From Ardenticatenaceae bacterium (GTDB lineage Bacteria; Chloroflexota; Anaerolineae; Promineifilales; Promineifilaceae), in the NCBI GenBank assembly GCA_020634495.1, contig JACKBR010000041.1, positions 1 to 40,612 on the forward strand: 40,612 bases of DNA, in the 5' to 3' direction. Position 1 is the first letter of the stretch. Every line of letters begins with the position of its first letter. The notes beneath the pieces are model-generated. The model ran no database searches. It saw nothing but the letters and a program-made list of their open reading frames with translations, and had not been told where the DNA came from. Position numbers and translations under genes: made by a program. Below are positions 16,925 to 26,600 of the stretch, piece by piece.

Positions 16925-18289
16925 TTACTCGTCCAGCGTGGCTTTGTACTCTTGCCAGGGACCAGCAATTTGATCCAGGAACTCGTCTGGGGTTACAGAG
17001 CCAGCAATCAGCTCTTGCAGGCCACCGCCTAACACGTCCATGTAGCCAGGCGCAGGCCAGTCTGGGTAAAAGGCCAAACCATCATTGGCCACAATGGTGG
17101 AGAATGCCTCGATGAGTTCACGATTCTTCTCATCTTCAATCTGGGTCAGGTCGGCATTGATCGGAATGCCACCCCGGTTGGCCATCAGCGTTTGAACTTC
17201 TTCGCTGAGGGTGATTTCCAGGAAGTCGTAGGCCAGGTCTTTGTTTTGGGCATTTTCTGGCACTACCAGCAGGTTACCGCCGGAGCCAGTGTTGAAGGTT
17301 TTGCCGGGTAAAATGAAGATGCCCCAGTCAAAATCGGTAATTTGGTTTTGGAAATTACCAAACATCCAACTGCCGGTAATCATCATGGGGAAGCTGCCCT
17401 GGGCAAAAGCGGCCGTAGCGTCATCTTGAATCACGCCGTTGGCATTGTCGCCATAGTAGCCCTTGGCCACGTGCTCGGCGAACCGTTCAGCGCCAAAGGT
17501 GAAGGCTGGGCCGTGGAAGTCAAGATCGCTCTTGAAGAGCTGGTATGCTTCAACCGTTGTCTGATCGCTTTCATACAGCGCCAGTTCGTAGAAGTTTTGG
17601 GTGACGGGCCAAACGCTGCCTGCACCTAAGGAAATCGGTACGATGTCGTTTGCAACAAAGGTGTCGGCAATGGCTTCAAACTCTTCCAGCGAGGTGGGAA
17701 CTTCCAAACCATATTCGGCAAAGGCGTCTTTGTTGTAATAAACCATGACAAACTCGCCGTAGGTGGTGATGCCGTACAGCGGGCCATCGCCCATAATGCC
17801 TTGTTCATTGTAACGGGCGGTTGTTTGCAGGCTGGTGCCTAATAGATCATCCCAGCCACGCTCGGCAGAAACGGCCGTTAAATCAGTCAGCAGCCCTTGT
17901 TTGGCATATAAACCAGCAGTGGCATTGCCTTTGTTGATCTCCATAACGTCAGGCGCCTCATCCGTGTTGAGGATCATTTGGGCGGTTTGCTGAATTTGCT
18001 CAAAGGTTTTCAGCTCAAATTCAACGGTGACGTCTGGATGTGTTTCTTGAAAAATTTCCAAAGCGCGTCCCCAGGCGTCGCCCGTGGCGCTGCCGGCTTC
18101 TTCATAGTGCCAAATGCGGAAAACGCGGCCTTCTTCGGTTTCAACAACGGGTTCTTCGCTTTCAACGGCCGTATCTTCAACTGATGTCTCCGTATCGGCT
18201 TCCTCACTACCGCCGCCACAGGCCACCAGGGTTATCAGGGCAAAAAAAGCAAAAAGTAAAGCTAATTTTTTAAACAGTTGGGTTTTCAT
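16925..18289 (-). CDS. Extracellular sugar-binding lipoprotein (SBP family 1)
   Basis: Periplasmic or surface-bound receptor of the ABC importer. The 454-aa protein starts with a basic region, a hydrophobic stretch and a lipobox-like LVACGGGS, so Cys24 or so is the lipidated residue; an acidic linker rich in Glu/Thr follows. The mature part has the family 1 fold with FRIWHYEEAGSATGDAW, FELKTFEQIQQTAQMIL, PDVMEINKGNATAGLY, GITTYGEFVMVYYNKDAFAEYGLEVP and the C-terminal DVLGGGLQELIAGSVTPDEFLDQI. GGAGAA precedes the ATG. First gene of the xyloside operon. The ligand is inferred from the neighbouring alpha-xylosidase. Confidence 0.93.
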   Translation of the reverse strand: MKTQLFKKLALLFAFFALITLVACGGGSEEADTETSVEDTAVESEEPVVETEEGRVFRIWHYEEAGSATGDAWGRALEIFQETHPDVTVEFELKTFEQIQQTAQMILNTDEAPDVMEINKGNATAGLYAKQGLLTDLTAVSAERGWDDLLGTSLQTTARYNEQGIMGDGPLYGITTYGEFVMVYYNKDAFAEYGLEVPTSLEEFEAIADTFVANDIVPISLGAGSVWPVTQNFYELALYESDQTTVEAYQLFKSDLDFHGPAFTFGAERFAEHVAKGYYGDNANGVIQDDATAAFAQGSFPMMITGSWMFGNFQNQITDFDWGIFILPGKTFNTGSGGNLLVVPENAQNKDLAYDFLEITLSEEVQTLMANRGGIPINADLTQIEDEKNRELIEAFSTIVANDGLAFYPDWPAPGYMDVLGGGLQELIAGSVTPDEFLDQIAGPWQEYKATLDE

Positions 18290-18481
18290 CTAAATTCTCC
18301 ATTCCATTTTTATAAGGTTTGTTTACTGAAGGGCTTCAAGGCAAATCATTCTTCATTATGTAAATAAGAGTCAGGCATTGACCTCCTTTTCTAGCGCATC
18401 CAGACAGGGCTGGAAACGGCCGTTTCCCTCAGCAAAGCGTTGTACAGATTGCTCACAACTGTTTATCTTCTTTCTGCCTTT

Positions 18482-18497
18482 TTTGCGCATACGCAAA
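18482..18497. promoter_or_regulatory. Candidate operator upstream of the xyloside operon
   Basis: TTTGCGCATACGCAAA has perfect 6-bp arms around CATA and lies 193 bases before the binding-protein start. Size and symmetry suit a LacI-family dimer, but it differs from the TCGAACCGCTTCGA site found next to lacI, so binding by that repressor is uncertain. Confidence 0.4.
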
Positions 18498-18582
18498 TTG
18501 CCCAGAAGACGCTACAATAAAAACAGGTGAGCGAAGTCCCCTTCCTCTCTGGAAAGGCAGATTTCTTGCTTTGCTGACCTTT

Positions 18583-18619
18583 GAGGATACCGGTTTACTT
18601 GGTGGTAGGCGGTATCCTC
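18583..18619 (-). repeat. Inverted repeat downstream of lacI
   Basis: GAGGATACC (18583-18591) and GGTATCCTC (18611-18619) form a 9-bp stem. Leftward of lacI it could end its transcript, but no T-run follows on the minus strand, so I do not call it a terminator. Confidence 0.5.
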
Positions 18620-18743
18620 ATCATCTTAATACCTACCCGAATACTGGCCACAGAGTTCACAGAGATTTTTGAGTTTAGGTTCAAAGCCTCTTGATTCTCT
18701 TTTTCCTCAGTAGCTTTTTCGGATAGATTCTTATGTTAATCGT

Positions 18744-19778
18744 TCAAACAGACCCGGCGCGTTCTTGGGGACAAACGCCCGAACTCTCCCGAATAACCAA
18801 CTTACACGGTATTAAAACTTCAGAGAACGCTTTTTTTTCCCCTTCCAGGTATTGAATAAGCATTTCTGTTCCCAGACGGCCCAATTCTTTGGCAGGCGCC
18901 TCGGCGGTAGTGATCGTGGGATTTGTCATTTCTGCAATGCGGGCAGAAGAAACTGTGGCCACAATGGAAAAATCGTCTGGAATTTTCCAACCACGATCGG
19001 TGATGGCGCGTAAGATTCCAGGGATAATGCGGTCGTTCATAACGATGATGGCGGTCAGGTCGGGATCGATAGTGAGGAGGTTGTTAACGGCCGTATACCC
19101 ATCTTCTGCATCTGCCTCACAAAAACGTGTAATACCCTCTAGCCCCCGTGCGGCCACGCTCTGCAAAAACCGGTGTTGCGCCCGCACCGCTGGCCCATAA
19201 CCAGCCTCATACTCCTCTTCTGCATGGTTCAAAAAAGCGATGTGCGTATGGCCCAAATTAGCCAGATGATCCACAACAACGGTCATTGTCTGCCCAAAAT
19301 CAATATCTACATGATTAATACCCTGGTTATCGGCGCTGCGGCCAATCATGGTGAAGGGAAACTGAATGCGGCGCAGTAAATCAACACGCTCGTCATGCTC
19401 ATGGATTTCCATGACGATAACGCCATCCACCAGGCCTTGCTGCATGAGTTGTTTTAATTCATGGGCATCACGGATTTCAGTAGACCATAAAACGAGGTGG
19501 TAGCCATGCTCACGCGCCACTTCAGTCACACTCATAACAAATTCCAGTTCAGTGAGACCTAAACCTCGCTTGGCAGCAGGTAAAAGCAGGGCAATGATGC
19601 GGCTGCGCTTGCTGGCCAGCCCCCGGGCTAACACATTGGGCCGGTAGCCAAGCTCTTCCATCGCGGCAAAGATGCGCTGCCGCGTCTCTTCCGAGATAGG
19701 ACGTGTCCCGTTAATGGCATAGGACACGGTGCTAAGCGCAACACCGGCATGTCTGGCGACATCCTGCATCGTGGGCAT
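18744..19778 (-). CDS. LacI-family transcriptional regulator
   Basis: 344-aa repressor. The N-terminal helix-turn-helix and hinge are MQDVARHAGVALSTVSYAINGTRPISEETRQRI cut in the usual order (HTH residues ~4-25, hinge to ~60), followed by the periplasmic-binding-protein-like effector domain (RSRIIALLLPAAKRGLGL, GVIVMEIHEHDERV, DFGQTMTVVVDHLANLGHTHIAFL, AIIVMNDRIIPGILRAI, TTAEAPAKELGRLGTEML). I start at ATG 19778 because AAAGGAG stands 6 bases before it; the open frame extends upstream to about 19856 without a better site. It lies directly upstream of the xyloside transport operon, so it likely responds to xylose or a xyloside, and it has an operator-like site before its own gene. Confidence 0.92.
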   Translation of the reverse strand: MPTMQDVARHAGVALSTVSYAINGTRPISEETRQRIFAAMEELGYRPNVLARGLASKRSRIIALLLPAAKRGLGLTELEFVMSVTEVAREHGYHLVLWSTEIRDAHELKQLMQQGLVDGVIVMEIHEHDERVDLLRRIQFPFTMIGRSADNQGINHVDIDFGQTMTVVVDHLANLGHTHIAFLNHAEEEYEAGYGPAVRAQHRFLQSVAARGLEGITRFCEADAEDGYTAVNNLLTIDPDLTAIIVMNDRIIPGILRAITDRGWKIPDDFSIVATVSSARIAEMTNPTITTAEAPAKELGRLGTEMLIQYLEGEKKAFSEVLIPCKLVIRESSGVCPQERAGSV

Positions 19779-19817
19779 GGGGGACTCCTTTTGTTCGCTC
19801 ATCGCCATTTCTGAATC

Positions 19818-19846
19818 ATCGAAGCGATTAGTCGAACCGCTTCGAT
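19818..19846. promoter_or_regulatory. Double LacI-type operator upstream of lacI
   Basis: TCGAACCGCTTCGA (19832-19845) has the classical LacI-family form, symmetric arms around a central CG. ATCGAAGCG (19818-19826) also pairs with CGCTTCGAT (19838-19846), and TCGAAGCGATT reads as a second half-matching site, so two overlapping sites are possible. It lies 40-68 bases before the start codon, which suits autorepression. Confidence 0.7.
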
Positions 19847-19917
19847 AGCATAGCATGTTGACCCTAAGATTGTCAAGAAATTGATGGATTTTTATAACTG
19901 TGCCGGTTGCTTGTAGA

Positions 19918-20898
19918 TTATTCTTCTGGGTAAATTAAGCCCCACTGCCCGCGCATTTCGTCCAGCAACGTCATGATTTCCAAGGTGTCGGCGTGGGGCA
20001 CAACGGCCGATTCCAATTTCCCCGCCCGCAAACAGTCATGCACTTCGCGCACCTGGTAGCCATAGCCGTTGCCCTCGTAGGGAATTTGCACAGTCTCTGG
20101 CTTGCTTCCGCTTTGTTTGATGGTAATGGTCTGGCTGTTCCAAAAATGTTCGTGCAGCCTGATGTAGCCCTGATCGCCGGTGATGAAGGCATCACACGGC
20201 CGTTCCAAACGCTGGGTACTCAGCAAAACCGCCTGCGCCCCCCGGTCATACTGCCAGATGGCCGAATTAAGCTCATCCACCCCCGTCTCCCCCAAATGAG
20301 CCGCAGACAGAATGCGGTCTGGCTTGCCCAGCAGCAAATGGGCCAGCGTGGCCGGATAAATGCCCATGTCTAGCAGCGCCCCGCCTGCCAGCGCCGGGTC
20401 GTACAAACGCCCCTTTGGATTGAAGGGTATGTTAAAGGCAAAGTTAGCTTGAACGAGGTGGATTGTGCCGATACGGCCGTTTGCTATCCATTTCTGCATC
20501 TGCCGGGTCGCCGGGATGAACTTCATCCACATCGCCTCCATCAAAAAGAGACCTTTTTCTCTGGCCAAAGCCATACATTCCCTGGCCTGGGCCGCATTCA
20601 CCGTCAGCGGCTTTTCGCACAGCACATGCTTGCCCGCGTTCAAGCACAGCTTCATATTTTCGGCGTGCAGATTGTGCGGTGTGGCAATATAAATCACATC
20701 CACATCCGGATCGGCCGCCAACGCTTCATAAGTTGGGTACCGGCGTGGAATGTTCCAGGCATCCCCAAACTTATCGGCCGATTCCTGCGAACGAGAACCA
20801 ACCGCCAAACATTCAGCATCTGGCTGGCTGTTAATGGCCTTGGCCAACTGTTCAGCAATCCAACCTGTGGCTAAAATACCCCAACGAATTTTCTCCAT
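19918..20898 (-). CDS. Gfo/Idh/MocA oxidoreductase, possible xylose dehydrogenase
   Basis: NAD(P)-dependent sugar dehydrogenase family, 326 aa. The Rossmann domain begins IRWGILATGWIAEQLAKAI (a G-x-x-x-x-G-type loop); IATPHNLHAENMKLCLNAGKHVLCEKPLTVN holds the catalytic-family motif EKP. The C-terminal sheet domain has FNPKGRLYDPALAGGALLDMGIYP, the pattern of the dimeric dihydrodiol dehydrogenase / D-xylose dehydrogenase subgroup. It diverges from an SMP-30 lactonase gene across a 183-base spacer, a pairing that suits oxidation of an aldose to its lactone and then to the acid. Xylose as substrate is inferred from the adjacent xyloside locus. Confidence 0.88.
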   Translation of the reverse strand: MEKIRWGILATGWIAEQLAKAINSQPDAECLAVGSRSQESADKFGDAWNIPRRYPTYEALAADPDVDVIYIATPHNLHAENMKLCLNAGKHVLCEKPLTVNAAQARECMALAREKGLFLMEAMWMKFIPATRQMQKWIANGRIGTIHLVQANFAFNIPFNPKGRLYDPALAGGALLDMGIYPATLAHLLLGKPDRILSAAHLGETGVDELNSAIWQYDRGAQAVLLSTQRLERPCDAFITGDQGYIRLHEHFWNSQTITIKQSGSKPETVQIPYEGNGYGYQVREVHDCLRAGKLESAVVPHADTLEIMTLLDEMRGQWGLIYPEE

Positions 20899-21081
20899 TT
20901 TCCATTTCCTTTTTTTGGCGTCATCAGTATTTGATGCGACACTTCATTTCTTGTGAGCAAAAAGCGATCAATTTAGCGTAAATTTGATTTTTACTTGAGC
21001 AAATCACTTAGATAACATCTTTTGTTTTCAAACTACCTTCTGTGATTGGCTCCGACAATAACCTCTTTTGGAGAAATTGGC

Positions 21082-21954
21082 ATGAAAGACGTTGTGTGTG
21101 TTTGGCAAACAAACGCAAAATTGGGCGAAGGGCCGCTGTGGGTGGCAGCCGAAAACAGCATTTATTGGCTAGATATTTTGAACAAGCACGTTCACCGGCT
21201 CGATTTGGGCAGCGGTGAACGCCACACCTGGGCCTTTCCCGTCGCCATTACCAGCCTGGCAATCCGCCAATCTGGGGGCTTTGTGGGAACCACGGTCGAT
21301 GGCTTTGCGGTCATCGATTTTGACAGCCAAACGGCCGCGCCAATTGTGCTGCCGGAGGAAAACCTGAGCGGCAACCGATTTAATGATGGCAAGGTGGATG
21401 GCAACGGCCGTTTCTGGGCTGGCTCAATGGATAACAACGGCAAAAAGCCCACCGGCACCCTCTACCGCCTCGATCCCAATCTGACCCTGCACACCATAGA
21501 TGACGGCTACATCATCACCAACGGGCCAGCTTTTAGCACAGATGGCAAAACGATGTACCATACTGATTCGGTGAGAGGGATCGTGTACGCATTTGATTTA
21601 CATAACGACGGGGCTGTTGGTGGGAAACGGCCGTTCATCCACTTAACCTTTGCCAAAGAAGGCGCACCCGACGGCATGACGGTAGACAGCGAAAACTGCC
21701 TCTGGCTGGCCCATTACGGTGGCGCACGGCTCACCCGTTATTCGCCTGCGGGCGAGATTTTGCAAGTCGTGCCCCTGCCCGTGCCCAACGTCACCAGCTG
21801 CACCTTTGGCGGGCCAAACCTGGACACCCTGTACATCACCACCGCCAGCCAGCAAATGAGCGCGGCAGAATTAGAAAAATATCCGCTGGCAGGCAGCCTG
21901 TTTGCCTACCAACCCGGTGTAACAGGGTTACCCACACCAAAATTTATTGGCTAA
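21082..21954 (+). CDS. SMP-30/gluconolactonase-family lactonase
   Basis: 290-aa six-bladed beta-propeller hydrolase of sugar lactones. Metal ligand region at the start is KLGEGPLWVAAENSIYWLDILN (Glu of the GEGP motif); NRFNDGKVDGNGRFWAGSMD supplies the Asn/Asp ligands; ITNGPAFSTDGKTMYHTDS carries the later Asn and Asp. I use ATG 21082, preceded by GGAGAAATTGGC. Being divergent from a Gfo/Idh sugar dehydrogenase, it could open the lactone (for example xylonolactone) made by that enzyme. Downstream is a FAD-linked oxidase. The substrate is inferred from context. Confidence 0.9.
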   Translation: MKDVVCVWQTNAKLGEGPLWVAAENSIYWLDILNKHVHRLDLGSGERHTWAFPVAITSLAIRQSGGFVGTTVDGFAVIDFDSQTAAPIVLPEENLSGNRFNDGKVDGNGRFWAGSMDNNGKKPTGTLYRLDPNLTLHTIDDGYIITNGPAFSTDGKTMYHTDSVRGIVYAFDLHNDGAVGGKRPFIHLTFAKEGAPDGMTVDSENCLWLAHYGGARLTRYSPAGEILQVVPLPVPNVTSCTFGGPNLDTLYITTASQQMSAAELEKYPLAGSLFAYQPGVTGLPTPKFIG

Positions 21955-21959
21955 TGGTT

Positions 21960-22031
21960 ATCCGCAGATTAACGCAGATTAGCACAGATTTTTCGTTTTT
22001 AATCTGCGTCAATCTGCGAAATCTGCGGATT
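21960..22031. repeat. Intercistronic hairpin repeat, AATCTGCGGAT family
   Basis: ATCCGCAGATTAACGCAGATT and AATCTGCGTCAATCTGCG followed by AAATCTGCGGAT are complementary arms that fill the spacer between the lactonase and the FAD oxidase. Similar units occur near 31033-31085 and 37984-38010. Confidence 0.8.
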
Positions 22032-22050
22032 TAAAGGATTGGACGTTATC

Positions 22051-23436
22051 ATGGCGAAATTTAATCCAGTTTCAGAGGCGGTTTTGGCGGAATTAACGGC
22101 CGTTCTCCCCCCTGACCAAATTTCCACCGCAGAAGCCGAACGCCAGCTCCGCGCCCAGGACATGTCCCAGCACGATGCCCATCTCAGCGAGGTGGTCGTC
22201 TGGCCCAGCAGCAGCCAGCAGGTCGCCGATGTGCTGCGCATCGCCCATGCAAACCACATTCCCGTTACGCCCTGGGGCGCAGGCTCCTCATTGGAAGGCA
22301 ACTCGATTCCGCTGTTTGGCGGCATCACCCTCTCGCTGGAGCGCATGAACCAGATTGTTGCCCTGCACGCCGATGATTTTCAGGTGACGGTGCAGCCCGG
22401 CATCGGCTACAAGGATTTGAACAAGGCGCTGGGGCCACATGGCCTCTTTTTCGCGCCAGACCCTGGGGCCAACGCCTCGATTGGCGGCATGTTGGGCAAC
22501 AATGCCGCAGGCAGCCGCACGGTTAAATATGGGGCAACCAAAGACAATATTTTGGCAATGGAGGTGGTGCTGGCAGACGGCCGTCTCATCCACGTCGGGT
22601 CGCGCTCCGTCAAGCAGTCCGCCGGGTACGATTTGCTGCACCTGTTTGTGGGCAGCGAAGGCACGCTGGGGATTGTGACCCAGGCCACGCTCAAGCTGGT
22701 GCCCCTGCCAGATGTGATGAGCGGCGTCGTGGCGAACTTCACCTCGGTGGAATCGGCCATTACGGCCGTTGTCGATTTGCGGGCTTCTGGCCTGGACATT
22801 GCCGCCCTGGAATTTGTGGACGCGGCCACCGCTGACCTGCTCAGCCGCGAAGAAGGGGTAGACTGGGGCGACAACCCCACCCTGCTGATGGAAGTTCACG
22901 CCGCCCACGCCGAAACGGCCGAATTAGACCTGGCCCTGGTGCAAGAAATCTGCGCGGCACACGGCGCAATTCGCTTCCAGGCCACCACGGATACGGCCGA
23001 ACGGCAAAAGATGTGGCGCACCCGCCACCTCATGTTTGAAACCATGCGGCGCGTTTTTGTGGGCTACCGCTGGCAGTTGTCGGACATGGCTGTGCCGATT
23101 AGTCAATATCCCGCCCTGGTTCAGTTTGCCCGGCAGGCGCTGCAATCGCGAAACTTGCCCCAATTTATGGTTGGCCATGCCGGGGATGGCAATCTGCACA
23201 TCACCACCCCTTACCAGGATGAAGCCACCCGCCAACAGGCCAACCAGGCCAACGAAGATGTTGTGCGCAAAGCGATTGAGTTGGGCGGCACCTCTACGGG
23301 CGAGCACGGCGTGGGCATTGGCAAGGCCAAATTTATGGTGGAGGAACACGGGGAAACGGCCGTTACCGTCATGCGCCAGCTCAAACAAACCCTCGACCCC
23401 CACGGCATCCTCAATCCAGGCAAAATACTTCCCTAG
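22051..23436 (+). CDS. FAD-linked oxidase, GlcD/D-lactate dehydrogenase type
   Basis: 461-aa flavoprotein of the PCMH-type FAD-binding fold: WPSSSQQVADVLRIAHANHIPVTPWGAGSSLEGNS (FAD pyrophosphate loop), GANASIGGMLGNNAAGSRTVKYGATKDNI, LFVGSEGTLGIVTQATLKLVPLP, and the C-terminal metal/substrate block VGHAGDGNLHITTP and GTSTGEHGVGIGKAKFM. Such enzymes oxidise D-lactate, glycolate or other 2-hydroxy acids. Start ATG 22051; TTG 22039 in frame is possible but sits against the AAAGGA. If the dehydrogenase and lactonase next door feed a xylonate aldolase route, glycolate would be a plausible substrate; that link is speculative, as no xylonate dehydratase or aldolase is in the window. Confidence 0.88.
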   Translation: MAKFNPVSEAVLAELTAVLPPDQISTAEAERQLRAQDMSQHDAHLSEVVVWPSSSQQVADVLRIAHANHIPVTPWGAGSSLEGNSIPLFGGITLSLERMNQIVALHADDFQVTVQPGIGYKDLNKALGPHGLFFAPDPGANASIGGMLGNNAAGSRTVKYGATKDNILAMEVVLADGRLIHVGSRSVKQSAGYDLLHLFVGSEGTLGIVTQATLKLVPLPDVMSGVVANFTSVESAITAVVDLRASGLDIAALEFVDAATADLLSREEGVDWGDNPTLLMEVHAAHAETAELDLALVQEICAAHGAIRFQATTDTAERQKMWRTRHLMFETMRRVFVGYRWQLSDMAVPISQYPALVQFARQALQSRNLPQFMVGHAGDGNLHITTPYQDEATRQQANQANEDVVRKAIELGGTSTGEHGVGIGKAKFMVEEHGETAVTVMRQLKQTLDPHGILNPGKILP

Positions 23437-23471
23437 CTTTTAGGACTTTTCCGCGATTGGAACCAATGGAA

Positions 23472-23532
23472 CACAGATAAACGCGGATGACGCAGATCAA
23501 AAAATAAGCGTTTATCTGCGTTCATCAGCGTC
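23472..23532. repeat. Hairpin repeat, AGATAAACGCGGATGACGCAGAT family
   Basis: AGATAAACGC and GATGACGCAGAT pair with GCGTTTATCTGCG and TTCATCAGCGTC on the right arm. It lies in the 187-base spacer before the secreted nuclease gene; similar units lie at about 4180-4235. Confidence 0.7.
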
Positions 23533-23623
23533 CTGGTCTTGTTTTAATTGCTTGCGCTATTGGCCAGCCTCCGTTATAAAACCGCAGCTTACCAACAACT
23601 CCCACCCCCAGGAGAATATAAAT

Positions 23624-26600
23624 ATGTCCAGCAAACGACTTTGGCTTCGGCTTCTGGCACTTTCCATCCTTTTTTCAATCCCTTTCTTTATTAACCCCTC
23701 GCCCGCCCGGGCCGTCGCAACCTCACTATTTATCTCCGAATACATCGAAGGCTCCTCCAACAACAAAGCAATTGAAATTTATAACGGCACGGGAACGGCC
23801 GTTGACCTCAGCGCCAACAATTACCAACTAGAATTTTACTTCAACGGCAGCACCTCCCCCCTCACCACCATCAACCTGAGTGGCTCGCTGGCAGATGGCG
23901 ATGTGTACGTGGTGGCCGACAACGACGCCACCGCCGCCATCCTGAACGTAGCCGACCAAACCTCAACGTCATCCTTTTTCAATGGCGATGACACCATTAT
24001 TTTGCGCAACAGCAGCGGCATTGTGGACGTGATTGGCCAGCTGGGCTTTGACCCCGGCAGCCAGTGGGGCAGCGGCGACACCTCCACCCAAAACAACACC
24101 CTCCAGCGCCTGGACACCGTTTGCGGCGGCGACAGCAACGAAACGGATGCGTTTAACCCGGCCGTTGAGTGGATTGGCTTCCCGCAAGACACCTTCACCG
24201 GACTGGGCAGCCACACCGCCAACTGCGGCGATGGCCCGCCTTCAGTCGTCAGCACCTCGCCCGTCAACGGCACGCCCAACGTGGCCCTGAATGCCAACAT
24301 CACCATCAACTTCAACGAGCCGGTGACGCTGGGCGGCAGTTGGGTGAGCTTGAGCTGTACGACGAGTGGGGCGGTAACGGCCGTTACCACCGGCGGTCCC
24401 CAAAGCTACACAGTCAACCCCAATGCCGACTTCGTTTCAGGTGAAACCTGCACCGTTACCGTTTTTGCCAACCAGGTCACCGACCAGGACGGCACGCTGG
24501 ACAACATGACCAGCGACTACAGCTTCAACTTTAGCACCGTCTCCGGCGGCTTCGGAAACTGCGGCGACAGCGCCACGCTCATCAACGCCGTGCAGGGCAG
24601 CGGCAGCAGCAGCCCGCTCAACGGCGTGGCCGATGTCATCATCGAAGGCGTCGTTGTGGGCGATTACCAGGACACGGTCAATGAGCTTTCCGGCTTCTAC
24701 CTGCAAGAAGAAGATGCCGACGCCGACGGCAGCGCCGCCACCTCTGAAGGCATCTTCGTCTACGACAACGGCTTTGGCGTGGACGTGGCCCTGGGCGACG
24801 TGGTGCGGCTGCAAGGCACCGTTACCGAATTTGAATCCAGCGCAGGCAGCGGCGCGTTCCTCACGGAGATGACCGCGCTGACCACCGTGACCGTGTGCAG
24901 CAGCGGGGCCAGCGTCACGCCCGCCAGCATCACTTTGCCCGTTACCGACCTCACCGACTGGGAAGCGTACGAGGGGATGCTGGTCACTTTCCCGCAAACG
25001 CTGGACGTGACGGAAACGTACAATCTGGCCCGCTATGGCAACGTGGATTTGTCGCTGGGCCGTTTGTTTAACCCCACCCAGGTGACCACACCCGGCGCGG
25101 CAGCCAATGCTTTGCAGGCCCAAAACGACTTGAGCCGCATCACCCTGGATGACGCCAACGGGGCGCAAAACAAAGACCCGGTCATCTACCCTGCTCCGGA
25201 ACTGAGCGCAGCCAACACCTTGCGTGGTGGGGCATCGGTGACGGGGTTAACGGCCGTTCTCGACCAACGCTTCGACACCTACCGGCTGCAACCCGTGGGC
25301 ACCGTCAATTTTGTGGATAGTAATCCGCGAACCGTTACGCCGGTTCCCGTTGGCGGCAGTCTGCGCGTGGCCAGCTTCAACGTGCTCAACTACTTCAATG
25401 GCAACGGCAGCGGCGGCGGCTTCCCCACCTCACGCGGAGCCGACACCCTGTCTGAGTTCAATCGCCAGCGCGATAAAATCATCGCCGCCCTGGCCGCCAT
25501 CAACGCCGATGTGGTCGGTCTCATCGAGATTGAAAACGACGGCTACGGCAGCCAGAGCGCCATTCAGGATTTGGTCAACGGCCTCAACGCCGCCACCGCA
25601 CCCGGCACCTACGCCTTCATCAACCCCGGCGTCAGCCAGATTGGCACCGATGAAATCGCCGTTGGCCTGATTTACAAGCCAGCTTCAGTCACCCCAGCGG
25701 CGCATCACAAATTCTGGACTCGTCCGACGATCCGCTCTTCCGGACACCAAAAACCGTCCCGCCCTGGCTCAAACCTTTGGCCAAAACGGCAGCGGCGAAG
25801 CGTTCACCATCGTGGTGAACCATTTCAAGTCCAAAGGCTCGGCCTGCACCGATGTGGGCGACCCGGACACGGGCGATGGGCAGGGCAACTGTAACGTCAC
25901 CCGCACCAACGCCGCCACGGCGTTGGTCAACTGGCTGGCCACCGACCCCACCGGCAGCGGCGACAGCGACTTCCTCATCGTGGGCGATTTGAATTCCTAC
26001 GCCATGGAAGACCCGATTGCCGCCATCACTGGAGCGGGCTACACCGACCAGGGCAACAGCCTGGCAAACGCCTACTCCTACGTGTTTGAGGGGCAGGTCG
26101 GCACGCTGGATTATGCCCTCACCAGCCCCAGCCTGACGGCGCAGGTGAGCGGCGTCACGGAATGGCACATCAACTCCGATGAACCGCGTGCCCTGGATTA
26201 CAACGAAGAGTTCAAAACCGCCAACCAGATTTCGCTGTATTACAATGCGGATGCGTACCGCTCGTCGGACCACGACCCGGTGGTGATTGGGCTGAACCTG
26301 GGCGGAACGAACCCCACGCCAACGAACACCCCGTTGCCGACCACCACGAATACACCACTGCCGACGGCTACTAACACGCCGTTGCCGACAGCTACCAACA
26401 CGCCATTACCTACCGCAACCAATACACCATTGCCAACGGCCACCAATACACCACTACCAACTGCTACAGCGACTGCGACAGCATCGCCCACGCCAATCCC
26501 ACCAACACCGACACCAACCACACCGCCAACAGGTGGCGACGTGATTTACGTCAGTTCGTCGAGCAACGGCAGCGCGGGCGGGGTTTCCTTTGCCGATGAG

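Larger units (their letters stand above)
18290..18743. other. Upstream region of the xyloside operon
   Basis: This 454-base spacer separates the binding-protein gene from lacI. It holds one ACGGCCGT within the palindrome GGAAACGGCCGTTTCC (18411-18426), the inverted repeat TTTGCG-CATA-CGCAAA (18482-18497), a stem GAGGATACC..GGTATCCTC (18583-18619) downstream of lacI, and a CACAGAGTTCACAGAGATTTTT repeat remnant near 18650. The operon promoter should be here; no sure -35/-10 is visible. Confidence 0.6.

Noticed and set aside
18583..18619. Terminator of lacI
   Set aside because: A 9-bp stem exists but with a 19-base loop and no T-run on the minus strand.
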